Below, piece by piece: positions 46,930-58,283 of a DNA stretch of 64,000 bases. Source of the stretch: Turritopsis dohrnii (taxonomy: Eukaryota; Cnidaria; Hydrozoa; Anthoathecata; Oceaniidae). Position 1 is the stretch's first letter; every line of letters starts with the position of its first letter. A program made the translations under genes and the position numbers. The notes beneath the pieces are model-generated. The model had not been told where the DNA came from and searched no databases. It saw only the letters and a program-made list of their open reading frames with translations. The stretch spans positions 310,001 to 374,000 of the forward strand of contig BQMF02000138.1 in the NCBI GenBank assembly GCA_027922465.2, in the 5' to 3' direction.

Positions 46930-48144
46930 ATGTCAAAGAGAACACTTATTGTAAACTGGGTTGGAATGAATCGAAATGTTTACATCTGTCCTATGAGAAA
47001 CTGCCTACACGTTGGTTTTAAGAGTAGTCGACGGCTACGCAAGCACATCCACGCCAAACGTTGTTGGTATTACTATTTCGACGAAGCTCCAGACATCAAA
47101 AGGGAAGAAGTCGAAGCACATCAGCCAATCAGAAAGAAGGTGTGTACGGCACACAAATTTTCTTTTTCTATTAACGACGGTATCGGAAAGAAGGCTTTGA
47201 ACTGGCTGCGTACGCCTTGTGGAGGTGGGAAACCCGAAAAGGAGTGCTCAGCGAAGCATGAAGTTTTTAATGGCCAGTCTTGACGACCTGGAATCGGAAT
47301 CGGTTTTAACTGAGGAATTCATTGACTGTTGTCTGGTACACAGTCCGTCATCATGAAATTTCTAAAAAAGCTGAAAGAAGATTGGAAATTAGGTTATTTG
47401 GCCTCCTTAAACTATTTGAAATCAATATCAGACATATTGGACTTTTGAAAGGTCAACGGTGTATCCGGCGTTACTTTATATATACGATGTGGTAAAGTAA
47501 ATATCGGAAAGACAAAGAGGCTGGAGTATTCTCATAGCCGTGATTTAGAGACGCTTATTGCAATGAATAGCGGGGAAACAACGGAACAGATGGAAAACGT
47601 CGTACCGTATCACATGTCATGTTTTAGAGACGACTTGCAGAAGTGCAAGAGTGACAAAAGGCCGTCGGTATGTCAATTGGCTTTGGCAACGAGATTAATG
47701 GCTACCTGTTTGTTCATTCGTGTCAAGTGCTCCCGAGCAATGAAATATCAATATCTAACCATCGAAACGACCAAAAGTAGTTTAAAACTTCCGAACGATA
47801 TCTATTTGACACTGTAATCGTGGACAACGAGACATTGGAGTTTCTGGATTATTACATCACGCTAGTCCGACCGTTGTTGAATCCTACTTGCAATTGCGAT
47901 TGCGAATCCAACAAGGTATCGACAAATTGTGGAGACGGAGAGTGACGAACGACTTAACCAATAAGAGCAAGAAGTTGTTTCACGTAACCAGAAGCACAGT
48001 TCCCACGTGGCCAAGATGTCGTATCGAAAGAGCCTTTCATGTGACATTGCTACACGTAGCAAGCAATGTATGAAAAAGCTAGTTAGCGATAAACGTAAAG
48101 ACGTTAGTCTGTTGAGCATCAGCTGCACGTCTAGCAGCAACTAG
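46930..48144 (+). pseudogene. Crypton-like tyrosine recombinase with N-terminal C2H2 finger, frameshifted
   Basis: From ATG 46930 the frame reads a C2H2-like finger (CPMRNCLHVGFKSSRRLRKH, then WYYYFDE), loses frame near 47255, and fragments follow in alternating frames: SLDDLESESVLTEEFIDCC; EIRLFGLLKLFEIN; 47563-47817 VPYHMSCFRDDLQKCK and LATRLMATCLFIRVKCSRAM; TLEFLDYYITLVRPLL; and finally PTRYRQIVETES and KHSSHVAKMSYRK. The last pieces match the HxxR-like and tyrosine regions of tyrosine recombinases, and the CSRAM Arg would be the first catalytic Arg. At least four shifts and one in-frame stop kill it. The family resembles multi-copy Crypton-like recombinases of cnidarians and fish; that link is from memory. 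Confidence 0.6.
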
Positions 48145-48369
48145 CCGAGGTTGTTCATTAGCCCGTCGCTTTCTTTGATTTTGGGCATCCCTCTCCCTTC
48201 TCAATTGAGAACGAATTGCACTCCGATTTGCACGGTATCTCCTTTTTCGTTCAGCATTTCTAATTCGACGACGTTGTTGAGGGTCATCAGGAAGGGGTTG
48301 TTGTTGCCTTTCATCATGTTGATGCTGCCTTGCATAAACAATATCTCTATCAAATTGTGATCTAGACAA
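48079..48369 (-). CDS. Arg/Gln-rich open frame, unrecognised
   Basis: The 96-codon minus-strand frame starts at ATG 48369 (MSRSQFDRDIVYARQHQ) and has a strongly basic repeat-like core (RRRIRNAERKRRYRANRS, RRERDAQNQRKRRANEQ). Such Arg/Ala-rich repeats occur at the N terminus of some Helitron-type proteins, but no helicase or Rep motif is nearby. Its last third overlaps the recombinase pseudogene on the other strand. It may be non-coding. Confidence 0.3.
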   Translation of the reverse strand: MSRSQFDRDIVYARQHQHDERQQQPLPDDPQQRRRIRNAERKRRYRANRSAIRSQLRRERDAQNQRKRRANEQPRLVAARRAADAQQTNVFTFIAN

Positions 48370-48916
48370 GACAAACCTTTAAGGGATTTCATAGTCATAT
48401 CAGAATTCATAACTTGTTGAGAAAAAACAAGATTCGCAAATATGCAACTATATATTTCCCCAAAGTTGCGATACTTTTATCAATTATTGTGTGTACATTG
48501 ATAACCATAAGAAAAGTGGTATAACTACCATCAACCTGATAGGCAGATAAAAATGCTGTCCATACTAATCAGGATAGAATTCAATTTAATACCACAAAAA
48601 AACTTATTTCAAACTTATTATGAAATGAAGATATCCATGGTCATATGATATGGTTTCTCTTATAGTTTTTGCTGAGTCGTTAAAAAAGTTATGAGTTATG
48701 AAAAGTTATTATGGATAAAGCTAAAAATTGTAAGACCTAAATGCAACTAATATTTCCCCTTGAACAACTGAATATCAACAACTGCATCAATGTGTAAGAT
48801 AAATTCATCATAACAAACGTATGATCTTCATTGTTGCAGAAGCTTGACATCCTTTATACAGTAATATCACGGCAAACAATGTAATTCAACAGAACACAGC
48901 TTTTCGTAACTACTTA

Positions 48917-49981
48917 AGCTTATTTCACATGCACGTAATTTTTTTACGTAACGTCTTACGTTACGTTTACGTTGAAAACTACGTAATAGGCTTACGTAAA
49001 AACTACGTAAAGCAGGTTGAGAGATGCGACGGTCACATGTACGAAAGTTTCATTCATTCATACGTAAACAATAAGCAGCAAGAGAATTTTTTTTGAAATC
49101 ATTTTCAAAGATGGCAGCACTAAACAAACATCACATGCTTGCAGTAGCAATCATAATTTTGAGAAGGCGTCGTCGACGTCGACAAAAAGCAAAAGTCATC
49201 CAACCAAGCCAAAAAGGCAAAGTTTTTCAATTTTTCTCTCACATTTTTCACAGCCTTGGATGATGTTCCAGATTTATTTGTCGACGCCAGGGCTTTCTTG
49301 CAACAAGCATAACGGTCTCTCAGCTTCACAAATTCTTTCTCCGCCTCTCCTCTTTAAAAAGATATTATATATAAAATTAAAAAGGATTACTCCTGCTGAC
49401 CCGAATACAACACAAACGACCAAAATCTTCACTGAAATATTTAAAGTTGTCAATTGGGAATTGATGCTTTTTATAAACTTACCATCTTCTAAACCAAGCT
49501 TTTCAGCAACAGCTTTCCAAGCGTTGTTCTTGATATCCTTTCTATGGAAGTCTGGATGACTTTTGTCATAGAGAACGTCAAATTGTTCAACAGCTATCGA
49601 AAGCTCTTCGTCAGCCACCATCTTGAATTTGAATGAGCTTGTTTTTTTTTAAAAAAACAAAAATAGCTTCGGAATGTAATTTTCGAACGTTTTATATTCG
49701 AAAAACGTCATTCGAATGCTATTGGGCAATATTTTTTCTTCTTTTTTTCTTCCTGGTCTTACGGACGGCTTACGGGCAGTCCTTTGCGATCAAAATTTTT
49801 TCATCGCAAGGAAATCGTCGTAAGGCTCTTACGGGACGTCGTAAAGGCTTATGTAAAAACTTGACGTAAGGAAAAGAAGCGTCACATGTGCGTCAGATTT
49901 TACGTAAGCGTAAGAGAATGAATGAACCACGTAATTTACGTAAGGCTTACGTTGAAAAATTACGTGCATGTGAAATAAGCT
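48917..49981. mobile_element. Harbinger-like element with TTA target duplication, 1065 bp
   Basis: AGCTTATTTCACATGCACG starts at 48917 and its inverse ends at 49981; homology extends to GTAATTTTT, followed by many ACGTAA words in both arms. TTA lies on each side (48914-48916, 49982-49984), matching the 3-bp TWA duplication of PIF/Harbinger. It carries a MADF-domain gene but no DDE nuclease, consistent with loss of one of the two Harbinger proteins. Confidence 0.8.
49120..49621 (-). CDS. MADF-domain protein of the Harbinger-like element, two exons
   Basis: Exon 1 (49621-49483) starts at ATG and encodes VEQFDVLYDKSHPDF, NNAWKAVAEKLGLEDG; exon 2 (49349-49120) continues EAEKEFVKLRDRYACCKKAL and ends with a stop at 49120. 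The donor GATG|GTAAG and acceptor AAAGAG keep phase. The joined sequence has the MADF signature (LYD-SH-DF, AW--IAE-LG, K-LRDRY). MADF/Myb-like proteins accompany the Harbinger nuclease and bring it to DNA. The frame is free of stops; the C-terminal tail is Ser/Thr-rich without a known domain. Without splicing, the frame appears to encode a spurious hydrophobic stretch from the intron. Confidence 0.75.
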
Positions 49982-49984
49982 TTA

Positions 49985-50885
49985 ACAACAATATACAATG
50001 AAATTTGTTTACAGGTTTACAAAAGAAGAAAAGAAAATTGTCAAACGATATTTTAATACTAGTCTAAGTATTAAAACTAGCATGCACCTTTAGCTAAAAA
50101 TTCCCCCGCGCTCAAGCTTTCCAATTTGTATACACAGCAAGCTATACATTAAAAAAGAATACTTTCCACTCAAACATTTTGTAATGTAAGGATTTTCGTA
50201 AAAATAATTTTTGGTTGATTTGGGGGTCTGATTAGTGGCATACTTCGAATATTTCAAAGCCATTCTTTAATGTATGGCAAGGGATACACAATATTTCAAA
50301 TACAAATCGTGATCAAAGTGTCTGTATGCAGTGAAGAAAATCACATATTTAAGTGTAAATACTTAAGTTTGACAAGACAACGAATTATTTAATGAGTAGT
50401 GTAACCTACACTAACTGGGAATATGCAAACCAAATAGATGTACGTACGCAGCTGAAAATCTGCATAAAACTTTGTTACTTTTTGTTATCTCTTAGGCTTA
50501 ACTCACACTAAATACTAATATACTTTTTAAAACGTGTAAATAAGGCTTAACAAGTAATATCAGTAAGTATTGCTACAAAAGAAATATGTGAACTGCAACC
50601 ATGGATACGCATCTTATAATCAAAATAAGATTTTGTTAGGTAAGAGCCAAATGAAAAAAAAACTTCTTCGAAAAAAAAATTAAAGAGAAAAATCCATTAG
50701 TAGAAATCATTTCAAGCGGTTCGAGCTTTGATTCAAAATAAAAAGTAGCAAAGATTTAAAAGAGCTAAAACGTCATACAAAAATAAAATGCAAAAATAAA
50801 ATGCATGGTTGATAAAATTTCAGATTTCAGCTGTGCTTCAAAATCCTTGTCGTTACCTTTACGAAAACAACACAAAAGTAATATG
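49985..50885. other. Spacer, no supported gene
   Basis: AT-rich sequence with A-runs; no repeats, motifs or open frame of note. Confidence 0.4.
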
Positions 50886-52106
50886 AACAAGATGCCCTAC
50901 CGGGCAGAAGGATTTCTGCAAGCTTTGCTGCTGAAAATGCCACAAAAATGCAACACTAGCACACTAGTCCTGCAAAACTAAGACAGTCACATCATTCAGC
51001 TCGAGAAGCATCAGCATTAAATAAACAAAAATATTGATGCGACTGACAATGTTCGTCAAGAAAGTCAGCCTACCATAACATAAAAAAGGGGCTTTTCTTT
51101 ATGCTATCGCGGAGATCATTTATGAAGATCTGTTTTTTTGTACGAATAAGCTGAATGATTGTTACTGGATATTTGCCACCCACGTACTCCAAAAAAGTGC
51201 ATCGACACAATACGAAACTTTAATTTAACCACATTAAATATAACGAATCCTATAAAAAGATTGTGTATACTGGCGGTAACCAACATATCGTTTGGGCAGC
51301 ACAAACTAATATATAAAGTTTCTATATTGATCTCCTCAGAATGAAAAATATAAATATCACAATAATAATTACTTAGAAATTAAAGCTCATATCTAATATA
51401 AAAGTTAAAAAAATACAACATACGTAGGGAGAAAAGAGATAAGCTGATATAGCCAGAATACATCCAAAAATTGCTATTAAATATAGTATAAATAGCTGTA
51501 TAAAGTGCATATGTTGGTGATGTTGGGGAGGAGCTGAAAGGAAGCTAAGCTGAGCTTTAAAAATCCAAAAGCTTCTAAAAATTGACTTCAAACATGCATA
51601 CACATACAAAATACACGAAGGTCTTTCATATTTAAAAAGGCTTGGAGCAAAAATAAAACAAGAAATACCTTTTCTTCCACACACCACGTATTGGCACTGT
51701 TTTCATATTTTAAACTTCAAGAAAACTTCTTTCAAAAAACAGAATAACCACACTGTAATTTAATTTTGTGAACATGATAAGTTCCCAACAGTAATGCAAT
51801 TCTTTATATAAAATTATAAGCTGTATTAACTTCTTTTAAAGCCATATTTCCATCAAAGAAACTTTTAGCAAACTACACACGTTCTTTCGCTGCCATTTTT
51901 AAAACGTTTTGTGGACGATCACATGGCATGGCGAAAATCAGCCAATAAACTATCGCTATTGAAGTTAGGGTGGCTATATTAGCACCCTTTCGTAGAAATC
52001 GGGCATTATGTACCAATCACGATTGAGACGGCTTTTTTATGAACCAATCAAATTGGAGAAAAAAATATGACTAGGTTTGGACAGTAAGATGAAAAAAAAA
52101 AAAACA
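50886..52106. repeat. Short unit A of a head-to-tail repeat family
   Basis: Begins AACAAGATGCCCTACCGGGC and ends TAGGTTTGGACAGTAAGATG plus an A run. It is about 98% identical by eye to 56048-57258. It contains no convincing gene; the short frames are the same in both copies but have no recognised domain. Confidence 0.75.
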
Positions 52107-52379
52107 AGATGCCCTTGCAGGCATAAGGATTTCTGCAAAATCAGCTGAAGTATGAAAAAAGAAAGACTATGACATTCTTGAAATTTAAGAAAAGTTTAAT
52201 CCGCAATATCTATTTATTAAATTTCTGATCATGTACTCCCCAAAAATCTGGAAAAAACATAATTGTCACCATAGTTAATAGAAGAGATGGTTCGGCATGT
52301 CGGCGAAATCAAAGGCTTTCAATATCGAAGCTGAAACTGCTTGTCACGTGACGTGAACCTGCACAAGTGTTTTTCCAAT

Positions 52380-52768
52380 ATGGAAGCGCAAGGGGAAAAC
52401 AATTATTTTGATGGTGAATTAGATGAAATTGTGGGAGTATTTGATATCAAATTTCATGAAAGTAGTGATTCCTTTTCTGATGATGTAAGTAGCAAGTAGT
52501 TTTTCACGAAAAAAGCCGCAAATATCGTGATTTTGTGACTGTTTCTGTTTACATCTTATGTCCTTTTTTTCGTATTCTTTTCACTTGATTAAGTAAGAGT
52601 AGATCCGAAAGAGGCTCTCTTTTGATATTTCGCATTCCACGTACACGAACTAACTATTTTTTTAAGATGCAAATGGGTGAATTCCAGTGTGACTTGTGTA
52701 ACAAGAAATGCAAAAGTAAAGTTGGACTTGCTAGACATGTCCAGAAAAGTCATGTTCTCTTTGCTTAA
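52380..52768 (+). CDS. Short two-exon C2H2 zinc-finger reading frame
   Basis: Exon 1 (52380-52484) starts at ATG and encodes an acidic segment (MEAQGENNYFDGELDEIVGV...SDSFSDD), ending at a consensus GTAAGT donor. Exon 2 (from 52667, after TTTTTTAAG) keeps phase 0 and encodes FQCDLCNKKCKSKVGLARH then QKSH, a single C2H2 finger, with TAA at 52766-52768. In another frame the sequence continues to about 52901 (MFSLLKIKSMMQETIQILAK...), so a third exon or a frameshift is likely. Family not recognised. Confidence 0.45.
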
Positions 52769-53209
52769 AATTAAGAGCATGATGCAAGAAACAATACAAA
52801 TTTTAGCCAAAAGTGACTTGTATCCTCAAAATGTGACTAGTGTCTACCATAATTTAAATACAAACAATGAAATTCTTAAAAAAATAATAAACAGAGAGTG
52901 AACATGTTTAACAAGGGTGATTATGAAAAACTTTATTCATCAGTGACATATATTCCATATATATATTTAAATATGGCTATTATCATGATAAGAATATAGC
53001 TGCACATGCTACTACCCTTCTCTTAATGAAATTATGTGACAGGGTATTGAAGGAATGCAATATGCAAAACAACCTGCTGGTGCTGATTCAAGCATGTGAA
53101 GGAAATTTTCCACCAGATTGCTGAAAACTGACACAGAAACTAATTCCAGGAGAACACTGTACCTTTGCACATCACAGTAATTACTTGTAGTTTGCTTTAA
53201 GGCATCAAT

Positions 53210-54400
53210 TACTTTCTTTCTAAATCCTGGCTCTGGTTTTATAAGTTTTTGTATTCTCTGAGAGTTCTGAGACTTGGTAATCTGAGTATATATTGCTATT
53301 TCTCAACTCTTCATAGGTTGATGGTGATTTCGTGTCTAATGATAACAATATCGAATAATCATTGAGTGGTAGTGAGCACCATTTGCAGAGCGTTGAAAGA
53401 GTTTTTGTTGCTGTTGCCAAAATAACTTCACAAATGGCATGATTTGACATGATATTGGAAGATCATCACTCAGTTCATGATCAATAACAATGCTGGATCT
53501 TTATTATTTCTGACTCATATCGTCCTGAAGTTGTTTTTGAAGCTGATTGCATTTGAGTCGTTGTTGTTGCAAAGATAGTTTGATGCGTGCTGGTGAAGTG
53601 AAAGATATTGGAGTTTAGCAGGTTATAGATTCTTCTTGGACCTACTATGAAGGACTTTGGTTCTGAAGGGTGATGCATTCATTTCACAACAACAACTTGG
53701 CTATCTGGTTTAATGAAATGTCACAAACATGTGTACGTGTGGTTAGGTTACACTCAAATGTGTAGCAGGATGAGTGCTTGGGGATGGCATGCTGCAAAAG
53801 TTTAGCTATCAACAGTTTAGCATATACAATCCAAGTGTTTGAATGGTTTCTACCTGAAAATCATGTTATCTATAAGATGGCAAGATGATCAGTAAGAAAA
53901 ATTTCCATCGAACATTTAATTGATTTGATTGAAAGTTTCAGAATTTGCACAGGTGTCAAAACAGCAGTTTTCAATTCTAAACTTTTGCAGCATGTCATCC
54001 CAAAACACTCATCATGCTACACTGAAGCAAGTGAGAACCAACCATAACACCTTTTGAGTGTAACCAAACAATAATTGTTATTTGGTACTTTGGAATTAGT
54101 GTGTCCAGGCTTAATTTAAATAGTATGGTTTTATCTCCATTCAAGCTAATTTGCCAGTTTGCTGAGCATTGTAAACTAGAGATTTTATTAATTACATCGT
54201 CAATACTTTCATAGCATATATTTGTTTTTGTTGTTTTTTTGTTGTTTTTTTCTCTCATATCTAAGTGCTTTAGTTTTCATGAATGATTTTATGGGCATGT
54301 TGAGAGTTGGAAGATCGTTTGGTTCAGCTTCTTTCCAACATACAATTTTCCAGGAAATAAACAAATCCATTGAAAAAATAAAATTATAGATTTAATTTTA
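53210..54400 (-). pseudogene. Decayed minus-strand coding region, unrecognised
   Basis: Pieces in different frames run on: EPNDLPTLNMPIKSFMKT (about 54345), CYESIDDVINKISSLQCS with FKLSLDTLIPKYQITI (54200-54080), MHHPSEPKSFIVGPRRIYNL (53678) and SNHAICEVILATATKTLS (53450). Composition is protein-like, but stops and shifts separate the pieces and no known domain is evident. It could be an intron-bearing gene instead of a pseudogene. Confidence 0.25.
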
Positions 54401-56047
54401 TTTTTTTCTCTTTCATAACTATTGTATTTTAAAGTTCCTGTTTCATCATATTATGTACGCTTAATATTTAAAGAAAAACAGATTACGCAATTATTCATGT
54501 TTGTAGTATTTCAAAGTCCATATATTTTTCGTATACTAGGATTCCATGAAGGAGAAATGTTGTTTTTTGGTTAGTAAGATTTTATTTTTATACTCATTTC
54601 ATTGCTATGAAATTTTACATGTGCAGGTTCACGATTAATTCTATTCAAATAAATCATACAAAAACATAATTCAATAGGCTTTTATTAAATTAAACAAAGT
54701 CTCCTAACCATCTCTCTTCTATTAACTATGTTGTCACTATGCAAAACTTTATCTGAATGACATGTTCTTTATTTTGTTGGTACGAAATGATATTAAGGAT
54801 TCAGTGATCAATTCAGATAAGACAATGAGTATGCACGTAAGTCATTGTATATAAATGTTATGAATTTAATATGTCTTGTCTAATTCAGAAGGAGAAAAAG
54901 GAAAGCATAGATTTTAATGATACAAAATACATCTATATACATACAAAATCAACATACATAACTGAAAACAGAAATTTGTGCTTTAATTTGAGTAACAATA
55001 TGTCATTGCCATCTTTTTAATTTAAAAGCATGCATTACCAGAACTAAATTTCATGAAAAGATTATAAAAATTTATTCAGAAACTTAAAAAACAATAAATT
55101 TTTAATTACGTATACACGCCAGGGCATCATGAAAGCATAACTGACACAATACGAACCTTACATTAACTTCTAATAAACTTAATGAACAAAATAACATCAA
55201 ATTCATATGCTTTCAGATATCACAGCGATTACGTATGTACGGTCAATCTTCCTAATTACGAAAAGACTTCCCAAACACAAAAAGTAAACAAAGATTAGGA
55301 TTATGAAAAATATGACCTAAACTATAACTGAAAACAGAAATTTGCGTTAAAAGATGTGCAGTATTTAGAATTTACAGACAATCAAGGTAAGTTTCAATTT
55401 GCTATCGTAAATAGTAAGTCCCCATTCCTAATTCAGTAATTGATAATACAGCCAAGAACTATACAAGTATATAATATAGGCTAAAATAGGCTAAAACATA
55501 AAATGAGATGCACAGCCACAGACAGAGGGTAACAAGACATTCCTTGTATGTTGTTGGAGCTGAAGAGGAAACTGAGCTGAGCTGTATGTATCCAGAGCTT
55601 AAAAAGCACTACAGCCCACACATGAAACAAACAGTATTTTGCATCCATCTAGAAAGGCTTAAAAGAATCGCAGACATTTTACAAAACATAAAAGCTGCAC
55701 ACACTGTTTTCACAAAACATTGAGAACTTGTTTTTAGAAAAGAATGAACGTAGTAGAATCATTGCAAGATAATTATAAATTTCTACCCTTTACTTTCGGT
55801 TTTGGAAGTGCAAATCTTCTTACTTTTGGAAATTTAAGGTTTCTTCGGTCACGCTGTGGTATACCATTATGCGAACGGCGTGCAAATGTAAAGTCGAAAA
55901 ATACTCGGATGATCACATGGCGGAAATAATCAAGCCAATAAACTAAGCGCTATTAAAGTTTATTAGCACCCTTTTGTAATAGTGGCGCTTTATGCACCAA
56001 TGAAGATTGAGACGGCGGAAAAAATCGCTAGGTTTGGACAGTAAGAT

Positions 56048-57258
56048 GAAAAACAAGATGCCCTACCGGGCAGATGGATTTCTGCAAGCTTTGCTGCTGA
56101 AAATGCCACAAAAATGCAACACTAGCACACTAGTCCTGCAAAGCTAAGACAGTCACATCATTCAGCTCGAGAAGCATCAGCATTAAATAAACAAAAATAT
56201 TGATGCGACTGACAATGTTCGTCAAGAAAGTCAGCCTACCATAACATAAAAAAGGGGCTTTTCTTTATGCTATCGCGGAGATCATTTATGAAGATCTGTT
56301 TTTTTGTACGAATAAGCTGAATGATTGTTACTGGATATTTGCCACCCACGTACTCCAAAAAAGTGCATCGACACAATACGAAACTTTAATTTAACCACAT
56401 TAAATGTAACGAATCCTATAAAAAGATTGTGTATACTGGCGGTAACCAACATATCGTTTGGGCAGCACAAACTAATATATAAAGTTTCTATATTGATCTC
56501 CTCAGAATGAAAAATATAAATATCACAATAATAATTACTTAGAAATTAAAGCTCATATCTAATCTAAAAGTTAAAAAAATACAACATACGCAGGGAGAAA
56601 AGAGATAAGCTGATATAGCCAGAATACATCCAAAAATTGCTACTAAATATAGTATAAATAGCTGTATAAAGTGCATTATGTTGGTGATGTTGGGGAGAAG
56701 CTGAAAGGAAGCTAAGCTGAGCTTTAAAAATCCAAAAGCTTCTAAAAATTGACTTCAAACATGCATACACATACAAAATACACGAAGGTCTTTCATATTT
56801 AAAAAGGCTTGGAGCAAAAATAAAACAAGAAATACCTTTTCTTCCACACACCATGTATTGGCACTGTTTTCATATTTTAAACTTTAAGAAAACTTCTTTC
56901 AAAAAACAGAATAACCACACTGTAATTTAATTTTGTGAACATGATAAGTTCCCAACAGTAATGCAATTCTTTATAATAAAATTATAAGGTGTATTAACTT
57001 CTTTTAAAGCCATATATCCATCAAAGAAACTTTTAGCAACCTACACACGTTCTTTCGCTGCCATTTTTAAAACGTTTTATGGACGATCACATGGCATGGC
57101 GAAAATCAGCCAATAAACTATCGCTATTTAAGTGGAGGTGGCTAAATTAGCACCCTTTCGTAGAAATCGGGCATTATGCACCAATGAAAATTAAGACGGC
57201 TTTTTTATGAACCAATGAAATTTAAGAAACAAAAATGCGTAGGTTTGGACAGTAAGAT
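56048..57258. repeat. Short unit C of the head-to-tail repeat family
   Basis: Near-identical to unit A with a few substitutions and single-base indels. It directly abuts the end of the long unit, with AAGATG joined to the AAAAACAAGATGCCC start, so the array is truly tandem here. Confidence 0.75.
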
Positions 57259-57282
57259 GAAAAAAAAAAAAAAATCAGAAAA

Positions 57283-57440
57283 ACACGGACGATCGTAAAG
57301 TATTTCTTGCTTACGCAGAAATCCAAAAAAAACTAAGAAAAACAAAGACGATCGTAAAGGCTTTCTTGCTTACGCAGAAATCCAAAAAAAAACAAAGACG
57401 ATCGTAAAGGCTTTCTTGCTTACGCAGAAATCCAAAAATG
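57283..57440 (+). repeat. Minisatellite, about three units of 50-60 bp
   Basis: Three tandem units share GACGATCGTAAAG, TTTCTTGCTTACGCAGAAAT and CCAAAAA, with variable A-rich joints. It follows the end of repeat unit C. Confidence 0.85.
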
Positions 57441-57592
57441 TCTAAGCAGTTTTAGCAAACGAACTTTCTAAATAACACAGTACAATATAGTAGTAAATTA
57501 GGAGAAAGATACGAAAAAACATTCTCCCATTTACAGTACCATGCTTTGAAACGGAAAATATACCAGCGTGTAACAGTAACACGAAAAGTTGG

Positions 57593-57615
57593 AGGATGAT
57601 GATGATGATGATGAA
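57593..57615 (+). repeat. (GAT)n microsatellite
   Basis: Short run of GAT trinucleotides grading into GAAGAAGATGAAG. Confidence 0.85.
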
Positions 57616-57959
57616 GAAGATGAAGAACAAAATCGGAAACTGACATTTGCCTATCTCGTGAAACTACTATGCCTTCTCGCTCGCTTACGCTCGCTGCGGG
57701 GGCAAATATTTTGTGGTAGGCAGCTAATAACTATAAAAACAATTAAAATTTGTACTATGTAGCATTTCAAATTAGGTCAAGAGTTATTTTCCAAAAAGAT
57801 ATTATTCAAATATTCAGAATAAACATCTCTGTCAAAAAAATATGTGCACACTCATTATTTATTATAAATAAAAATAAAATGACCTTCGTAAATCCCAAAT
57901 GAAAGAAACAACAGATTTCGGTAGTGAAAACACACATCCATAACCAAATCACTACGAAG

Positions 57960-58040
57960 CTGTGTATAGCTCACTTGGTAAGACGGTTGGCTTGTAATAC
58001 AAGGGTGATAGTTGGTAGTGCTCAAATCCTGGCACTGTAG
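57960..58040 (+). repeat. tRNA-derived SINE head (Thr-like)
   Basis: Box A TATAGCTCACTTGG and box B-like TAGTGCTCAAATCC are tRNA-like, and the CTTGTAA loop resembles tRNA-Thr(TGT), but the stems do not pair well. It is a SINE-like relic rather than a tRNA gene. The SINE body may run to the poly(C) at 58260. Confidence 0.45.
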
Positions 58041-58259
58041 AATGCTAATGCGATATGAAAATATAGAATAATAATGTATGCAACGAAAAGGTATTAAATG
58101 AGATATATATGTGCATGATGTGATGTAATGAACAAGTGCCTCAAATTACATAAATAAAACCACAATCACCTATCAGTCTAGTATGTGCAAGTTCTCTGCC
58201 TTAAAATCTGAGGTATACATTCCTGGTGGAGGCCCACATCAGTGGATAACACTGCCAGT

Positions 58260-58283
58260 CCCCCCCCCCCCCCCCCCCCCCCC
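58260..58283 (+). repeat. 24-base poly(C) run
   Basis: Homopolymer followed by GGCCTCGTT and an A-rich tract. Confidence 0.9.

Larger units (their letters stand above)
52107..56047. repeat. Long unit of the same repeat family (3.9 kb)
   Basis: Starts CAAGATGCCCTTGCAGGC followed by AAGGATTTCTGCAA, as do units A and C, and ends with CTAGGTTTGGACAGTAAGATG. Its terminal part (about 55500-56047) is a diverged version of the end of units A and C (for example GAGCTGAAGAGGAAACTGAG against GAGCTGAAAGGAAGCTAAGC). The unit contains a zinc-finger frame on plus and decayed coding on minus. A and C look like internally deleted relatives. Confidence 0.5.

Noticed and set aside
51116..51687. Minus-strand short frames repeated at 56282-56854
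   Set aside because: They recur only because the whole repeat unit is duplicated; frame lengths differ by indels and no domain is visible.
57960..58040. Functional tRNA-Thr gene
   Set aside because: Anticodon and acceptor stems do not fold properly.
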